DNA of 56,837 nucleotides. It comes from an uncultured Bacilli bacterium. GTDB taxonomy: Bacteria > Bacillota_I > Bacilli_A > RF39 > UBA660. The position numbers and the translations under genes are program-made. The notes below the pieces were generated by a model. That model saw only the letters and a program-made list of their open reading frames with translations. It was not told the DNA's origin and ran no database searches. How positions within the stretch are numbered: position 1 is the stretch's first letter; every line of letters begins with the position of its first letter. The stretch spans positions 1 through 56,837 of the forward strand of contig CAJTZW010000008.1 in NCBI GenBank assembly GCA_910584305.1, in the 5' to 3' direction. Of the stretch, positions 32,704 to 39,915 are shown one piece after another.

Positions 32704-33829
32704 TTTCAAATACCTCTTTTCTTTTAAATTCCTGGAATTCAATAACTTGTCCAAATTTATCAGCATACACATTTTTATAATTTTCAGTATAATTCTTGAT
32801 ATTATCTTGAAATGTTAAAAAATCTATTACATCTGCAGTTTCTAAATCTAAATATGAAACACTAGGCTTTTTAAGATTTTGTGAATAAAGATATCTTCTG
32901 TGTCCCCACAACCTATCATCAATATCTTTAGTCATATACTTTGTCAAATAACCTACTACATTTTCATCTTTCATATCCTTAGCCATATTAATACCATATG
33001 ACCAACCTACTACATCTCTACCAATTTGCCAACACTTATCTTCTTTACTCCAAATGTGTCGTTCATCTTTACTCAAAAGAGAAAAATCTGTATAATCAAT
33101 ATTGGTTAAAAGGTGATAATGTACTGCTCCGCGCTTTTGGAACTCGGGAACACATACATATTTAAAATCATTTTTTAACCTTTTTATATACGTTCGCCAA
33201 ATATTAAATTTTTTATTTGCTTTATCTATATCAATAATATTTTCTTCAAATGTTAATGTAATAAATGTTTTAAAATCATCTTCATTTGTTTTGATAAGAC
33301 GTTGCATTTCATTTTTACTACGGTTAATATTTTTTATATCAATAGTTTTATATTTCTCTTTATTTTTATTTTTTTCTTTTTTTAATTGAATTTCATCATC
33401 AATATTTTTAGAATTAAGATTTTTATAAAAAGAACTAGTTTCAAAGGAATTATTCAATTCTATTATTTTTGTATCTTCTAAAATAATAGAATTAATACTT
33501 GTACTTCTTTCAACAAAATCTTTTTCCATCTTTTCACGATGTACAACTTTATCTTTTTTTGATATCTTCTTATCATGAGAATCACTATATTGATAAACTT
33601 GTAAATATTTACCACAATAAATAACTTTATGTGTATACTTCTTAAAATTAGTTTGAGTTATGAGACTACTATCAAGTAAAAACGTAGCCGGGTGTTTCAC
33701 ACCCAACTCCGTCTCATCTCTCACAATGTTCTCTAAAAGATAATCTCGTTTAAGTTTCCAAAATCGTAGATTTTCTTCTTTCGTATACTTCTTTTTAGAA
33801 GTATGACCAAAATATTTCTCTTCAGCCAT
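32696..33829 (-). CDS. HUH-family rolling-circle replication initiator (Rep)
   Basis: Nicks the phage origin and starts rolling-circle replication. Motif I FITLTF (189-194); metal motif AVHYHLL with H237 and H239; catalytic motif VVGYLTKYMTK with Y294 and Y298 three residues apart, the two-tyrosine pattern of superfamily 1 initiators such as phiX174 gpA. The first 180 residues are Lys-rich and specific. 377 residues. The start lies at a palindrome-rich intergenic segment, the probable origin. Its tail overlaps the next small gene. Confidence 0.85.
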   Translation of the reverse strand: MAEEKYFGHTSKKKYTKEENLRFWKLKRDYLLENIVRDETELGVKHPATFLLDSSLITQTNFKKYTHKVIYCGKYLQVYQYSDSHDKKISKKDKVVHREKMEKDFVERSTSINSIILEDTKIIELNNSFETSSFYKNLNSKNIDDEIQLKKEKNKNKEKYKTIDIKNINRSKNEMQRLIKTNEDDFKTFITLTFEENIIDIDKANKKFNIWRTYIKRLKNDFKYVCVPEFQKRGAVHYHLLTNIDYTDFSLLSKDERHIWSKEDKCWQIGRDVVGWSYGINMAKDMKDENVVGYLTKYMTKDIDDRLWGHRRYLYSQNLKKPSVSYLDLETADVIDFLTFQDNIKNYTENYKNVYADKFGQVIEFQEFKRKEVFENV

Positions 33830-34076
33830 GCATGTTCATCTCTCCTTACTTTTGAAAAAGTAAGACAAAACTTTTCAAAACTCGCCGTTAAGGGCAAGTT
33901 CCAAAAAAGAAATGAATACTTTTTTGGAATTAAATCCATTATACTTATATTCTTAAAACTCAATTACATAGCCGGCATATTCTCGTACACTAATAGTGTA
34001 CTGCGATATTCCGTTATTCCATTGACTTTACGAATATGATTATCAGTGCGACGTCCTACCTTTCCATTCGGAAAGG
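33830..34076. other. Palindrome-rich segment between rep and zot, candidate phage origin
   Basis: Four inverted repeats in 240 bases: cttactttt/aaaagtaag (33845-33864), ttccaaaaaa/ttttttggaa (33899-33929), a perfect 17-base palindrome gtacacta-a-tagtgtac (33985-34001), and cctttcc/ggaaagg near 34060-34077. No supported gene on either strand. Position next to a HUH Rep fits a double-strand origin; the nick site is not identified. Confidence 0.55.
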
Positions 34077-34976
34077 TTACTCCTCCGCACCAATAAATTC
34101 ATTCTTCGTAAATTTCTCATCAATCAACCGTTCTATTCGCTTAAACGTATCATAAGACTCTCGAAGTTCCTCTGTATGTACAAAGAAAAATGTACCATGA
34201 TATCTTTTAAATTTATTCTTATCAGGGTTATAATCTTCAGGGCGTGCTTTTCTAACTATAGTTAAACAGTTAAAGAATGTACGAGGCAAATATACCCACT
34301 CAGTCTGATCACGTATTTCTTTTGGAACTTTACCAAACACCTGACAAGTACCTAAAATACAACTCTTCTGTTTACGTTGCGTACTAATCTCCTTTAATAA
34401 TTCAAAAGGAACCGAATTGCTCTTCATAGATAACCATGTATGCAGCTCATCAATTCCATAAATAGTACCATAAATGCCATTATTAGTAGTAACAAGTTGT
34501 TTCCAATGCGTAAGTTCTTCATCTTCGTATTTGTATGCAAAATTAGTAAGAATTTTTAAAGACGGATACTTCTCACGCCATTTATTCATTAAATAAACCG
34601 TTGTCATAGTTTTACCAGAGCCTTGACGCCCACAGAAAATATTAATACCAAATTCTTGAAATTCGTTACAATCACGATTTATGCTATCTAATGCTAATTG
34701 CCTTGGAAACATTATCAATAATCTTTTAAAAATAGATGGTCTCTTTTGAGTACTTTTATATATTTTTTCTGTAACTGTTCCGTCATCATTTACAATACGT
34801 TTTACAAGTGGCTTGCGTTTCATACCTTTTACAACTCTAAAATAAAGTAAATAAAATATATATAATAATAGAATAATCAAAATACACATTACAAATGGTA
34901 TTGTTAAAGGCAATAACATCTTACCAACCGACAAAAAACTCTTAAGAACAGTTAAAAACATATCAAATACATTCAC
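34077..34976 (-). CDS. Zot-type (pI) phage assembly ATPase
   Basis: Drives extrusion of filamentous virions through the membrane. One transmembrane helix at about residues 23-46 precedes the ATPase domain; Walker A is FCGRQGSGKT (114-123), Walker B is IYGIDELHTW (172-181), and QRKQKSCILGTCQVFGKVPKEIRDQTEWVYLPR follows as in Zot domains. 299 residues. Many Zot proteins have the helix after the ATPase; here it comes before. AGGTGAAT lies upstream, 12 bases after the pVI-like gene. Confidence 0.88.
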   Translation of the reverse strand: MNVFDMFLTVLKSFLSVGKMLLPLTIPFVMCILIILLLYIFYLLYFRVVKGMKRKPLVKRIVNDDGTVTEKIYKSTQKRPSIFKRLLIMFPRQLALDSINRDCNEFQEFGINIFCGRQGSGKTMTTVYLMNKWREKYPSLKILTNFAYKYEDEELTHWKQLVTTNNGIYGTIYGIDELHTWLSMKSNSVPFELLKEISTQRKQKSCILGTCQVFGKVPKEIRDQTEWVYLPRTFFNCLTIVRKARPEDYNPDKNKFKRYHGTFFFVHTEELRESYDTFKRIERLIDEKFTKNEFIGAEE

Positions 34977-34988
34977 TTTTATTCACCT

Positions 34989-35309
34989 CTAATCCTTAAA
35001 CCAAGAAATTATTGTTTTAAATAAACCCCAAAAAAAGTGGGTATAATGAAATAGAAAAACAATAAGAACACATGTTAACAAATAACCAACTGGAACAAAA
35101 TAATTCATAGATACAAAAACTTGATATATAGAACCGCCCTTTACAAACATAGAAACAAATTCATCTGGAAAAGCAAGTTCAAACGGAATTATAGTAACTA
35201 AAGCAACAAGCAATGCAACTATAGATACAGTTTTAACCGCTTTATTAGAAAAAAATGATACTAAACCACTAACAATAGAAGATCCTAAACCTACAATCGC
35301 TGACCACAT
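34989..35309 (-). CDS. pVI-like minor coat/assembly membrane protein
   Basis: 106 residues with three hydrophobic segments (about 4-18, 25-45 and 65-90) and a short charged tail. Position between the adsorption-type protein and the Zot ATPase matches gene VI of filamentous phages. The assignment is by context and topology, not sequence. AGAAGGTG precedes its ATG. Confidence 0.65.
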   Translation of the reverse strand: MWSAIVGLGSSIVSGLVSFFSNKAVKTVSIVALLVALVTIIPFELAFPDEFVSMFVKGGSIYQVFVSMNYFVPVGYLLTCVLIVFLFHYTHFFWGLFKTIISWFKD

Positions 35310-35324
35310 ATGTGCACCTTCTTT

Positions 35325-37508
35325 CTATTTATTCCAATATTTTGCAAACTCTTTTACAAAAGTAAAAACAACTGAAAGAGTAGCAAACAACTTAATATAA
35401 CCATGAATTTGCGACCGTATATTATAATCAATTTCTAAAACAACAGTAATGGGTTTCATATGTATAAAACTTAAATCAAATGTAAATGAGGGTGCATCTG
35501 TACCTTCTTGAATATCATAAAGAAATATACTATCATAAATAGTTTTTAACTGTGAGATAAATTTAAGTTTACTAAAAATATGAGTATTAACAAAATTTTG
35601 AATATCATTTAAATCATTAGATTCATATTCTTCAAACCATTCGTCTATATCGGAAGTGTAAGAAATTGGAAAACTTTTTTCATAAATAGTATTATTAGAA
35701 GATTTTTCTACAATTTTAAAATAAGCTATTGTATCTTCTGTATATTGTTTTTTATATATAACAGAACCACTACCAGTCGGAACTACAGTTAATATAGAAT
35801 TATCAATTAATTCATAAGATGAAATTGATGTTCCATAATAGTAATCGTATTTAGAATTATCATAATTATAAATATAATATAAACATGTATAAACTTGTCC
35901 TACATCCGATATATGACACTCTTTAGTAATATATTGTCCTAGACCTGAAACTTCTCCTGGAATAGTTGTAATTTCATAATATTTTTGGTCTATAATTTTA
36001 TTAGTCGTATTATCCACTATTCTAACTTCTATGAGACTATTTGTATAAATAGGATAATTAATAGTCTGTTTATTAAATTTAGCGGATGTTCCTAAAGTAT
36101 TATTAAATACATAAAAGCTATATTTATTAAAATCATTAATATGTGAATTTATTCGCAACGTTTTACAAATTGTAACGTCATTAGCTATACAATTATCTGT
36201 AGCAATTTCGTCAATTTCAATATAAGGAGTACTATCATAATTAATTTCAGTAATAGAAAAAGTCGCATTTGATATAACCTTATTCGTTGCTATTTCTATA
36301 ACTTGTACATATAACGTATCATTTGTATTAAATGTAAGTTGTTTTGAATTACCACTAGTTAAAACTAGTTGTGTCCAGTCGCTATTTAAACCATATTTAT
36401 ACATGTACAAATATTTACTATTATCAACGACTGAAAAATCTATTTTTAATGTGACATCTGTAATATATGTATGGCCTAAAATTATTACAGATGTTTCACG
36501 TTCTTTTGTTATTGAAGCATTAGGCAAAGAACTATCAAAAATATTCATTTTTTTAACATATATTGTGTTTGTATCAATATCTGTTACATCATAGCTAGCA
36601 TTCAAATATTCTGTTTGAAAAATTGGATATAAATTTTGTACATTATCTGCAGAATATGTATACAAAGTAGGACTTTGATTAATTTGAAACTTATAATAAT
36701 CCCCAGTCGGTAGAAATCCACCAAAATCATTTTCACTTGCATGTACACTGGAATAAATAAATGGATATTTTGAATAAAACAACTGCCCAACAGCGAAATG
36801 TTCAACAATAACATATGGGTATTCATTCAAATCAACTGACCCAGTTAATACATTATCATAATAAGTTTTTAATATATTCGCATCCTTATCATATATAATT
36901 TTACTTCTATCTGTTTTTAGAAAATATGCAGTATCATCTAGTGTTACCTTTAAACTAAGATTATCAATATAACCAGTAAAACGGTTATTTGTTGCACTTC
37001 CTTGACCAAATTGTAAAAAAGTAATATCTCCTGTATAATTTTCAGTCTTTACAGATATATCATTTACATAGTATTCAATAGTTTTACTATTATAAACTAT
37101 TTTTAGATGATTCCATTCGTTTTGCGTCCATGTTGTAGTAACCTCTCCACTAATATACATATTTTTTGAAGCGCCTTTTACTTCGATTTCTCGATTTATT
37201 CCACCAAGATATAAAAGTCTTGGATAACTATCACTACCGTTTTTTTTAAAGTCAAATTCAATTGTAAGATTAGCTATATCATATTCAAATTTTGCAAAAT
37301 CATATTTGATATAACTAGAACCATTTAAATAAAGAGCTTCATCTTGAATAGTCGCGCCTGAATTTGTAATTTCTGTTACTAAATCATTCGTATACCCTAC
37401 ACTACTCGTAAATGTATAATCGAATGACTTATACTCTTCTGCATTTACATTACTTATGAAACAAAAAGAAAGAAGAATTCCTAAAAAATATAATATTTTT
37501 TTATTCAT
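35325..37508 (-). CDS. Large adsorption-type (pIII-like) protein with LamG-like domain
   Basis: 727 residues. Signal peptide at 1-23 (KKILYFLGILLSFCFISNVNA). Residues about 25-190 have the pattern of a laminin-G/concanavalin-like jelly roll: EALYLNGSSYIKYDF, LTIEFDFKKN, EWNHLKIVYNS, IEYYVNDI, FTGYIDNLSLKV. Repeated beta-rich modules of unknown type follow. The C-terminal helix (LFATLSVVFTFVKEF) would anchor the protein in the membrane before assembly. This layout, signal peptide, exposed domains, C-terminal anchor, matches pIII, the host-binding and virion-release protein. The LamG-like domain suggests binding to a glycan or surface protein. AAAGGAG precedes the ATG. Confidence 0.75.
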   Translation of the reverse strand: MNKKILYFLGILLSFCFISNVNAEEYKSFDYTFTSSVGYTNDLVTEITNSGATIQDEALYLNGSSYIKYDFAKFEYDIANLTIEFDFKKNGSDSYPRLLYLGGINREIEVKGASKNMYISGEVTTTWTQNEWNHLKIVYNSKTIEYYVNDISVKTENYTGDITFLQFGQGSATNNRFTGYIDNLSLKVTLDDTAYFLKTDRSKIIYDKDANILKTYYDNVLTGSVDLNEYPYVIVEHFAVGQLFYSKYPFIYSSVHASENDFGGFLPTGDYYKFQINQSPTLYTYSADNVQNLYPIFQTEYLNASYDVTDIDTNTIYVKKMNIFDSSLPNASITKERETSVIILGHTYITDVTLKIDFSVVDNSKYLYMYKYGLNSDWTQLVLTSGNSKQLTFNTNDTLYVQVIEIATNKVISNATFSITEINYDSTPYIEIDEIATDNCIANDVTICKTLRINSHINDFNKYSFYVFNNTLGTSAKFNKQTINYPIYTNSLIEVRIVDNTTNKIIDQKYYEITTIPGEVSGLGQYITKECHISDVGQVYTCLYYIYNYDNSKYDYYYGTSISSYELIDNSILTVVPTGSGSVIYKKQYTEDTIAYFKIVEKSSNNTIYEKSFPISYTSDIDEWFEEYESNDLNDIQNFVNTHIFSKLKFISQLKTIYDSIFLYDIQEGTDAPSFTFDLSFIHMKPITVVLEIDYNIRSQIHGYIKLFATLSVVFTFVKEFAKYWNK

Positions 37509-37653
37509 AAAATTCTCCTTTCTTTATTGATAAAACTTGTATATGCGTATCTATTCTACACATAGCAATTAAAAATAGTGTTTCAATAGTATTAAAGAGG
37601 TCTTGGACATCTTCATTCTTTTTTCTGTAGTCAACAACATAATATCTTTTCAT
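37501..37653 (-). CDS. Prophage 50-residue hypothetical protein
   Basis: Frame MKRYYVVDYRKKNEDVQDLFNT... with a short hydrophobic segment (TLFLIAMC). GAAGGATTAAGAA lies before its ATG, and its stop overlaps the start of the large adsorption-type gene (ATGAATAA), suggesting coupled translation. No family recognised. Confidence 0.55.
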   Translation of the reverse strand: MKRYYVVDYRKKNEDVQDLFNTIETLFLIAMCRIDTHIQVLSIKKGEFYE

Positions 37654-37724
37654 TTCTTAATCCTTCTTTAATCCTTCTAGATATTCATTTCCCCACAATA
37701 TGAATATCAAACATAGGTAGGAAT

Positions 37725-37755
37725 TGGGGCAATTATAATACTACTAACTGCCCCA
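37725..37755 (-). terminator. Hairpin after the coat gene
   Basis: tggggca (37725-37731) pairs with tgcccca (37749-37755), a GC-rich 7-bp stem 19 bases after the coat stop. There is no T-run, so it may be a transcript stabiliser, weak terminator or packaging hairpin. Filamentous phages typically have a strong signal after the coat gene. Confidence 0.45.
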
Positions 37756-37773
37756 GAACTCGAATAGTTTAAA

Positions 37774-37947
37774 CTATGCGCGTCCGATAAATCCCATAAG
37801 TGTGCTATAACCTTTTCTGATAACCCTAACAGTTAAACAGATACCCATTCCTACACCGATAGCGGCTACAATAGTTGGAACTACTGCACTTGTATCAAGT
37901 GTAGAGAAATCTACTAAAGATTTAGCAGCTTCTACTGTATTTTCCAT
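37774..37947 (-). CDS. Major coat protein (pVIII-like)
   Basis: 57 residues with the classic filamentous-coat layout: acidic amphipathic N-terminus (MENTVEAAKSLVDFST), one transmembrane helix (VVPTIVAAIGVGMGICLTV) and a basic DNA-facing C-terminus (RVIRKGYSTLMGFIGRA). There is no signal peptide, unlike M13 pVIII. AGGGGGTTAATT is a strong ribosome-binding site, as expected for the most abundant virion protein. A GC-rich hairpin follows. Confidence 0.82.
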   Translation of the reverse strand: MENTVEAAKSLVDFSTLDTSAVVPTIVAAIGVGMGICLTVRVIRKGYSTLMGFIGRA

Positions 37948-38033
37948 AATTAACCCCCTTTTTATTTCTTAGGAACAATTACTATTCCCCACTTTTAGTA
38001 ACTTTTTTTGGTTAATCATGAAACTTACGGTTA

Positions 38034-38168
38034 TTAACTGAAGAATAACCAATCTATGAATGAAGATAATGACTTCCAAACGATGTATATTAAGAATATA
38101 GTTAGAAATGTTAATACTGCATCCATTTGCTGACTTATATAATTTAAATATTCAACCTCTGTTGTCAT
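38034..38168 (-). CDS. Small minor coat (pVII/pIX-like) membrane protein
   Basis: 44 residues: polar N-terminus (MTTEVEYLNYISQQ), one hydrophobic helix (VLTFLTIFLIYIVW), short tail ending WLFFS. GAGAGTGAG precedes the ATG. It lies just before the coat gene, as genes VII and IX do in Ff phages; the assignment is contextual. Confidence 0.6.
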   Translation of the reverse strand: MTTEVEYLNYISQQMDAVLTFLTIFLIYIVWKSLSSFIDWLFFS

Positions 38169-38271
38169 TATCTCTCACTCTCTTTTCTTAAAATTCCCCT
38201 CACTTTTGTTGTTCCGTGCGCTATATAAATTTAAATATTATTCCAATTCCTCTTTTTCATTTACCTATCGA

Positions 38272-38388
38272 TTATTTGATTATCAAATTGTTGCCTTGTG
38301 CATTTACATTTCGCCTACGGCTCCATTTTTGCAATTTGTTCTTTAATTCTATCAAATATCGGTTAAATGAAAAGGATTTTCTCGACAT
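38272..38388 (-). CDS. Possible 38-residue basic peptide
   Basis: Frame MSRKSFSFNRYLIELKNK... is very basic (WSRRRN). No ribosome-binding site is visible. It is listed because the 38169-38457 stretch otherwise has no gene and such small basic peptides occur in phages; it may be chance. Confidence 0.25.
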   Translation of the reverse strand: MSRKSFSFNRYLIELKNKLQKWSRRRNVNAQGNNLIIK

Positions 38389-38457
38389 AAGTATTTAAAT
38401 TTATATTTTAGCTTACTTCACTTTTTTTATTTGTGAGGCTCCCCTCTTTAGGGAATT

Positions 38458-38748
38458 TTATTTTGTTTTTAATTCTTGGTTATTGATTGATTTAATTGAG
38501 TATTTGCAACCGGTGTCGGTTGGAATCTCATCTATTTCAACTACTACATTTTTCATGACATTATCTTCTACTATTTTTCGAAAATCTCCACGTTTGGTAG
38601 ATGTCATTATTTTAGGACCAATCTGCTTATCACTATTTTCTTGATTTAACGTATAGCTTATTTTTGTAAATTCTACCATTTCGCCTGTTTTTTCATCTGG
38701 AAAACTTGAATAATTGCAACCTAGAATGTAACTATTGATTTTCTTCAT
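38458..38748 (-). CDS. Possible ssDNA-binding (pV-like) protein
   Basis: 96 residues with no membrane segment, predicted beta-rich (YILGCNYSSFPDEKTGEMVEFTKISYTLNQ..., VVVEIDEIPTDTGCKYSIKSI). Filamentous phages encode a small OB-fold protein that coats the single-stranded genome; size, fold pattern and first position in the operon fit. No signature residues prove it. AAAGGGGG precedes the ATG. Confidence 0.55.
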   Translation of the reverse strand: MKKINSYILGCNYSSFPDEKTGEMVEFTKISYTLNQENSDKQIGPKIMTSTKRGDFRKIVEDNVMKNVVVEIDEIPTDTGCKYSIKSINNQELKTK

Positions 38749-38759
38749 CGATTTTGTCC

Positions 38760-38880
38760 CCCTTTCGTTAAATTTTTTAAATTTAGAACAGAATAGCTGG
38801 GCTAGGATTATAACCTAGATAGGGAATTAGCCTGTCTTATTTAAACGACCCAACTAGCCTATTTTTTTAGTATAGAGGTT
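38760..38880 (-). promoter_or_regulatory. Structured leader of the prophage operon
   Basis: The 5' leader before the first gene can form ctagg/cctag (near 38803-38820) and a longer pairing between a ggctag segment and a ctagccc segment. It could be an attenuator or the virion packaging signal; no distinction is possible from sequence. Confidence 0.35.
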
Positions 38881-38888
38881 TTACACTG

Positions 38889-38962
38889 ATAACTTAAAAT
38901 AAGTTATCTATAAATATAATAACCTATTTTAAGTTATATGTCAATAACTTAAAACAAGTTAT
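38889..38962. promoter_or_regulatory. Three 19-bp operators of the prophage repressor
   Basis: ATAACTTAAAATAAGTTAT (38889-38907), ATAACCTATTTTAAGTTAT (38919-38937) and ATAACTTAAAACAAGTTAT (38944-38962): near-perfect palindromes with half-site ATAACTT. Centres are 30 and 25 bases apart. They lie between the XRE gene and the phage operon; the second covers the leftward promoter spacer. Confidence 0.85.
38916..38944 (-). promoter_or_regulatory. Leftward promoter of the phage structural operon
   Basis: On the minus strand TTGACA (38944-38939), a 17-base spacer and TATTAT (38921-38916). Operator 2 occupies the spacer and -10 edge, so repressor binding should block it directly. Confidence 0.8.
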
Positions 38963-38988
38963 GAGAAAATATTTTTGAGGTGAAAAAA

Positions 38989-39216
38989 ATGAATAGATTA
39001 AAGGACCTACGACAAGATAAAGACATGTTTCAAAAGGATATAGCTAAACTATTAGATATGTCACAAACAGGGTATTCGCAATATGAAACAGAAACTAACG
39101 ATATACCCACAGAAATATTAAAAAAACTAGCACTATTCTATAACACTTCAATTGATTATATTCTAGGATTAACTAATATAAAAGAACCATATCCTAGAGC
39201 AAAAAATAAAGTATAA
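38989..39216 (+). CDS. XRE-family prophage repressor
   Basis: 75 residues, a single helix-turn-helix domain: NRLKDLRQDKDMFQKDIAKLLDMSQTGYSQYETETNDIPTEILKKLALFYNTSIDYILGLTN. The recognition region is MSQTGYSQYE. Divergent from the phage operon with three palindromic operators between, so it is the likely immunity repressor controlling lysogeny. The ATG at 38989 follows GAGGTGA. Confidence 0.88.
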   Translation: MNRLKDLRQDKDMFQKDIAKLLDMSQTGYSQYETETNDIPTEILKKLALFYNTSIDYILGLTNIKEPYPRAKNKV

Positions 39217-39264
39217 AATTGCTAGTAAAGAATTTTATAAATAGATATAAAGGAGGTATGGAAA

Positions 39265-39480
39265 ATGTTTTTATTTTTATTATTATTTTTATTTCTTATG
39301 ATAATTATTGTTGCAAAATCAAAAGCAAAAGAAATCAAAAAATTTGAGAAAAAAACAGGCATTAAAGTAAAAAGCCTAGAAGAATATGAAATATCAAAAG
39401 AAGCAGTAAAACAGGCACAAATAGAATTAAAAAAAGAAGAATATAATAAAATTAAAGAGAATAAAAAAGCAACTAAGTGA
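39265..39480 (+). CDS. Prophage membrane protein with charged tail
   Basis: 71 residues: one very hydrophobic helix (FLFLLLFLFLMIIIVA) then a Lys/Glu-rich coiled tail. AAAGGAGG is a consensus ribosome-binding site. It follows the repressor on the same strand and so may be made during lysogeny; superinfection exclusion would be one possible role, but that is a guess. Confidence 0.65.
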   Translation: MFLFLLLFLFLMIIIVAKSKAKEIKKFEKKTGIKVKSLEEYEISKEAVKQAQIELKKEEYNKIKENKKATK

Positions 39481-39484
39481 AAAG

Positions 39485-39513
39485 TTGCAAATAAAAAAAA
39501 CATATGTTATAAT
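39485..39513 (+). promoter_or_regulatory. Promoter of the small RNA candidate
   Basis: TTGCAA (39485-39490), 17-base spacer, TATAAT (39508-39513). The expected start is near 39520. Confidence 0.75.
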
Positions 39514-39519
39514 TCGTAT

Positions 39520-39628
39520 GTAAGCAATTAATTTGCATACACTAAAAATGAGAGTTTAACTTCGCATGTTGAGCACTCACCGTTTTTTGGTCAGCACTTA
39601 ATCTACGCTAGTAAATTGAGTGCTTTTT
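39520..39628 (+). ncRNA. Small RNA, candidate type I antitoxin
   Basis: About 110 nt, from a consensus promoter to a terminator formed by agcacttaat (39593-39602) with attgagtgct (39615-39624) plus T5. No ORF. A second small hairpin acc/ggt around a T6 loop lies at 39579-39591. It runs toward the 27-residue peptide gene; its segment agcactca (39572-39579) can pair, with one G-U, with the leader of that gene's mRNA (positions 39761-39768). If the peptide mRNA runs past its stop the two RNAs would also be fully antisense. Confidence 0.55.
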
Positions 39629-39640
39629 CTTTGCTATCTT

Positions 39641-39724
39641 TTATATCAAAATGATAAAAAGAAGGATTATAAGCAAGATGATAATTAATAAAAGAATAGA
39701 GATTAATAAATCTTTTTTTCTCAT
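39641..39724 (-). CDS. 27-residue hydrophobic peptide, candidate type I toxin
   Basis: MRKKDLLIS followed by an almost pure Leu/Ile stretch to the end: a single-span membrane peptide. AAGGAGG lies ten bases before the ATG, in a leader that can fold so that ttcct/aggaa and ccaa/ttgg stems flank the ribosome-binding site. It has its own extended -10 promoter and faces a convergent small RNA. Size, composition and arrangement fit membrane toxins of type I toxin-antitoxin loci (Fst, TxpA/BsrG types), though the sequence matches none that I recognise. Confidence 0.55.
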   Translation of the reverse strand: MRKKDLLISILLLIIILLIILLFIILI

Positions 39725-39789
39725 AACTACCAAGCCTCCTTCCTTTTTAGGAAATTGGCAAGCACCCAACAGTTAAAACTCTCAAATCG

Positions 39790-39818
39790 ATTATATCATA
39801 ATTTTAGACAAATGCAAA
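39790..39818 (-). promoter_or_regulatory. Promoter of the hydrophobic peptide gene
   Basis: On the minus strand TTTGCA (39818-39813), 17-base spacer, TATAAT (39795-39790) with TG one base upstream (extended -10). The leader is about 60 nt. Confidence 0.65.
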
Positions 39819-39821
39819 TTT

Positions 39822-39898
39822 GTTGCACTCGCTCGGTGGGGAGTCTCGCTCGTGCTAATGAACAAAAAAATAAGGACGATTTTATATCGCCCTTTTTT
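39822..39898. other. GC-rich patch and bidirectional terminator inside attR
   Basis: ctcgctcg occurs twice (about 39828 and 39845) in a patch far richer in GC than its surroundings; it could be a packaging or lagging-strand origin hairpin. At 39874-39892 ggacgat pairs with atcgccc (one mismatch) between an A-run and a T-run, a terminator in both directions that insulates the prophage end. Confidence 0.5.
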
Positions 39899-39915
39899 CA
39901 TAAAATTCAAAAAAT

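Noticed and set aside
33803..34039. A 78-codon + strand frame across the rep start and the palindrome cluster
   Set aside because: It overlaps the rep start region and the candidate origin, with no ribosome-binding site or recognisable protein pattern.
38216..38398. A 60-codon frame on the + strand in the prophage
   Set aside because: No ribosome-binding site, opposite to the operon, and amino-acid composition of a chance AT-rich frame.
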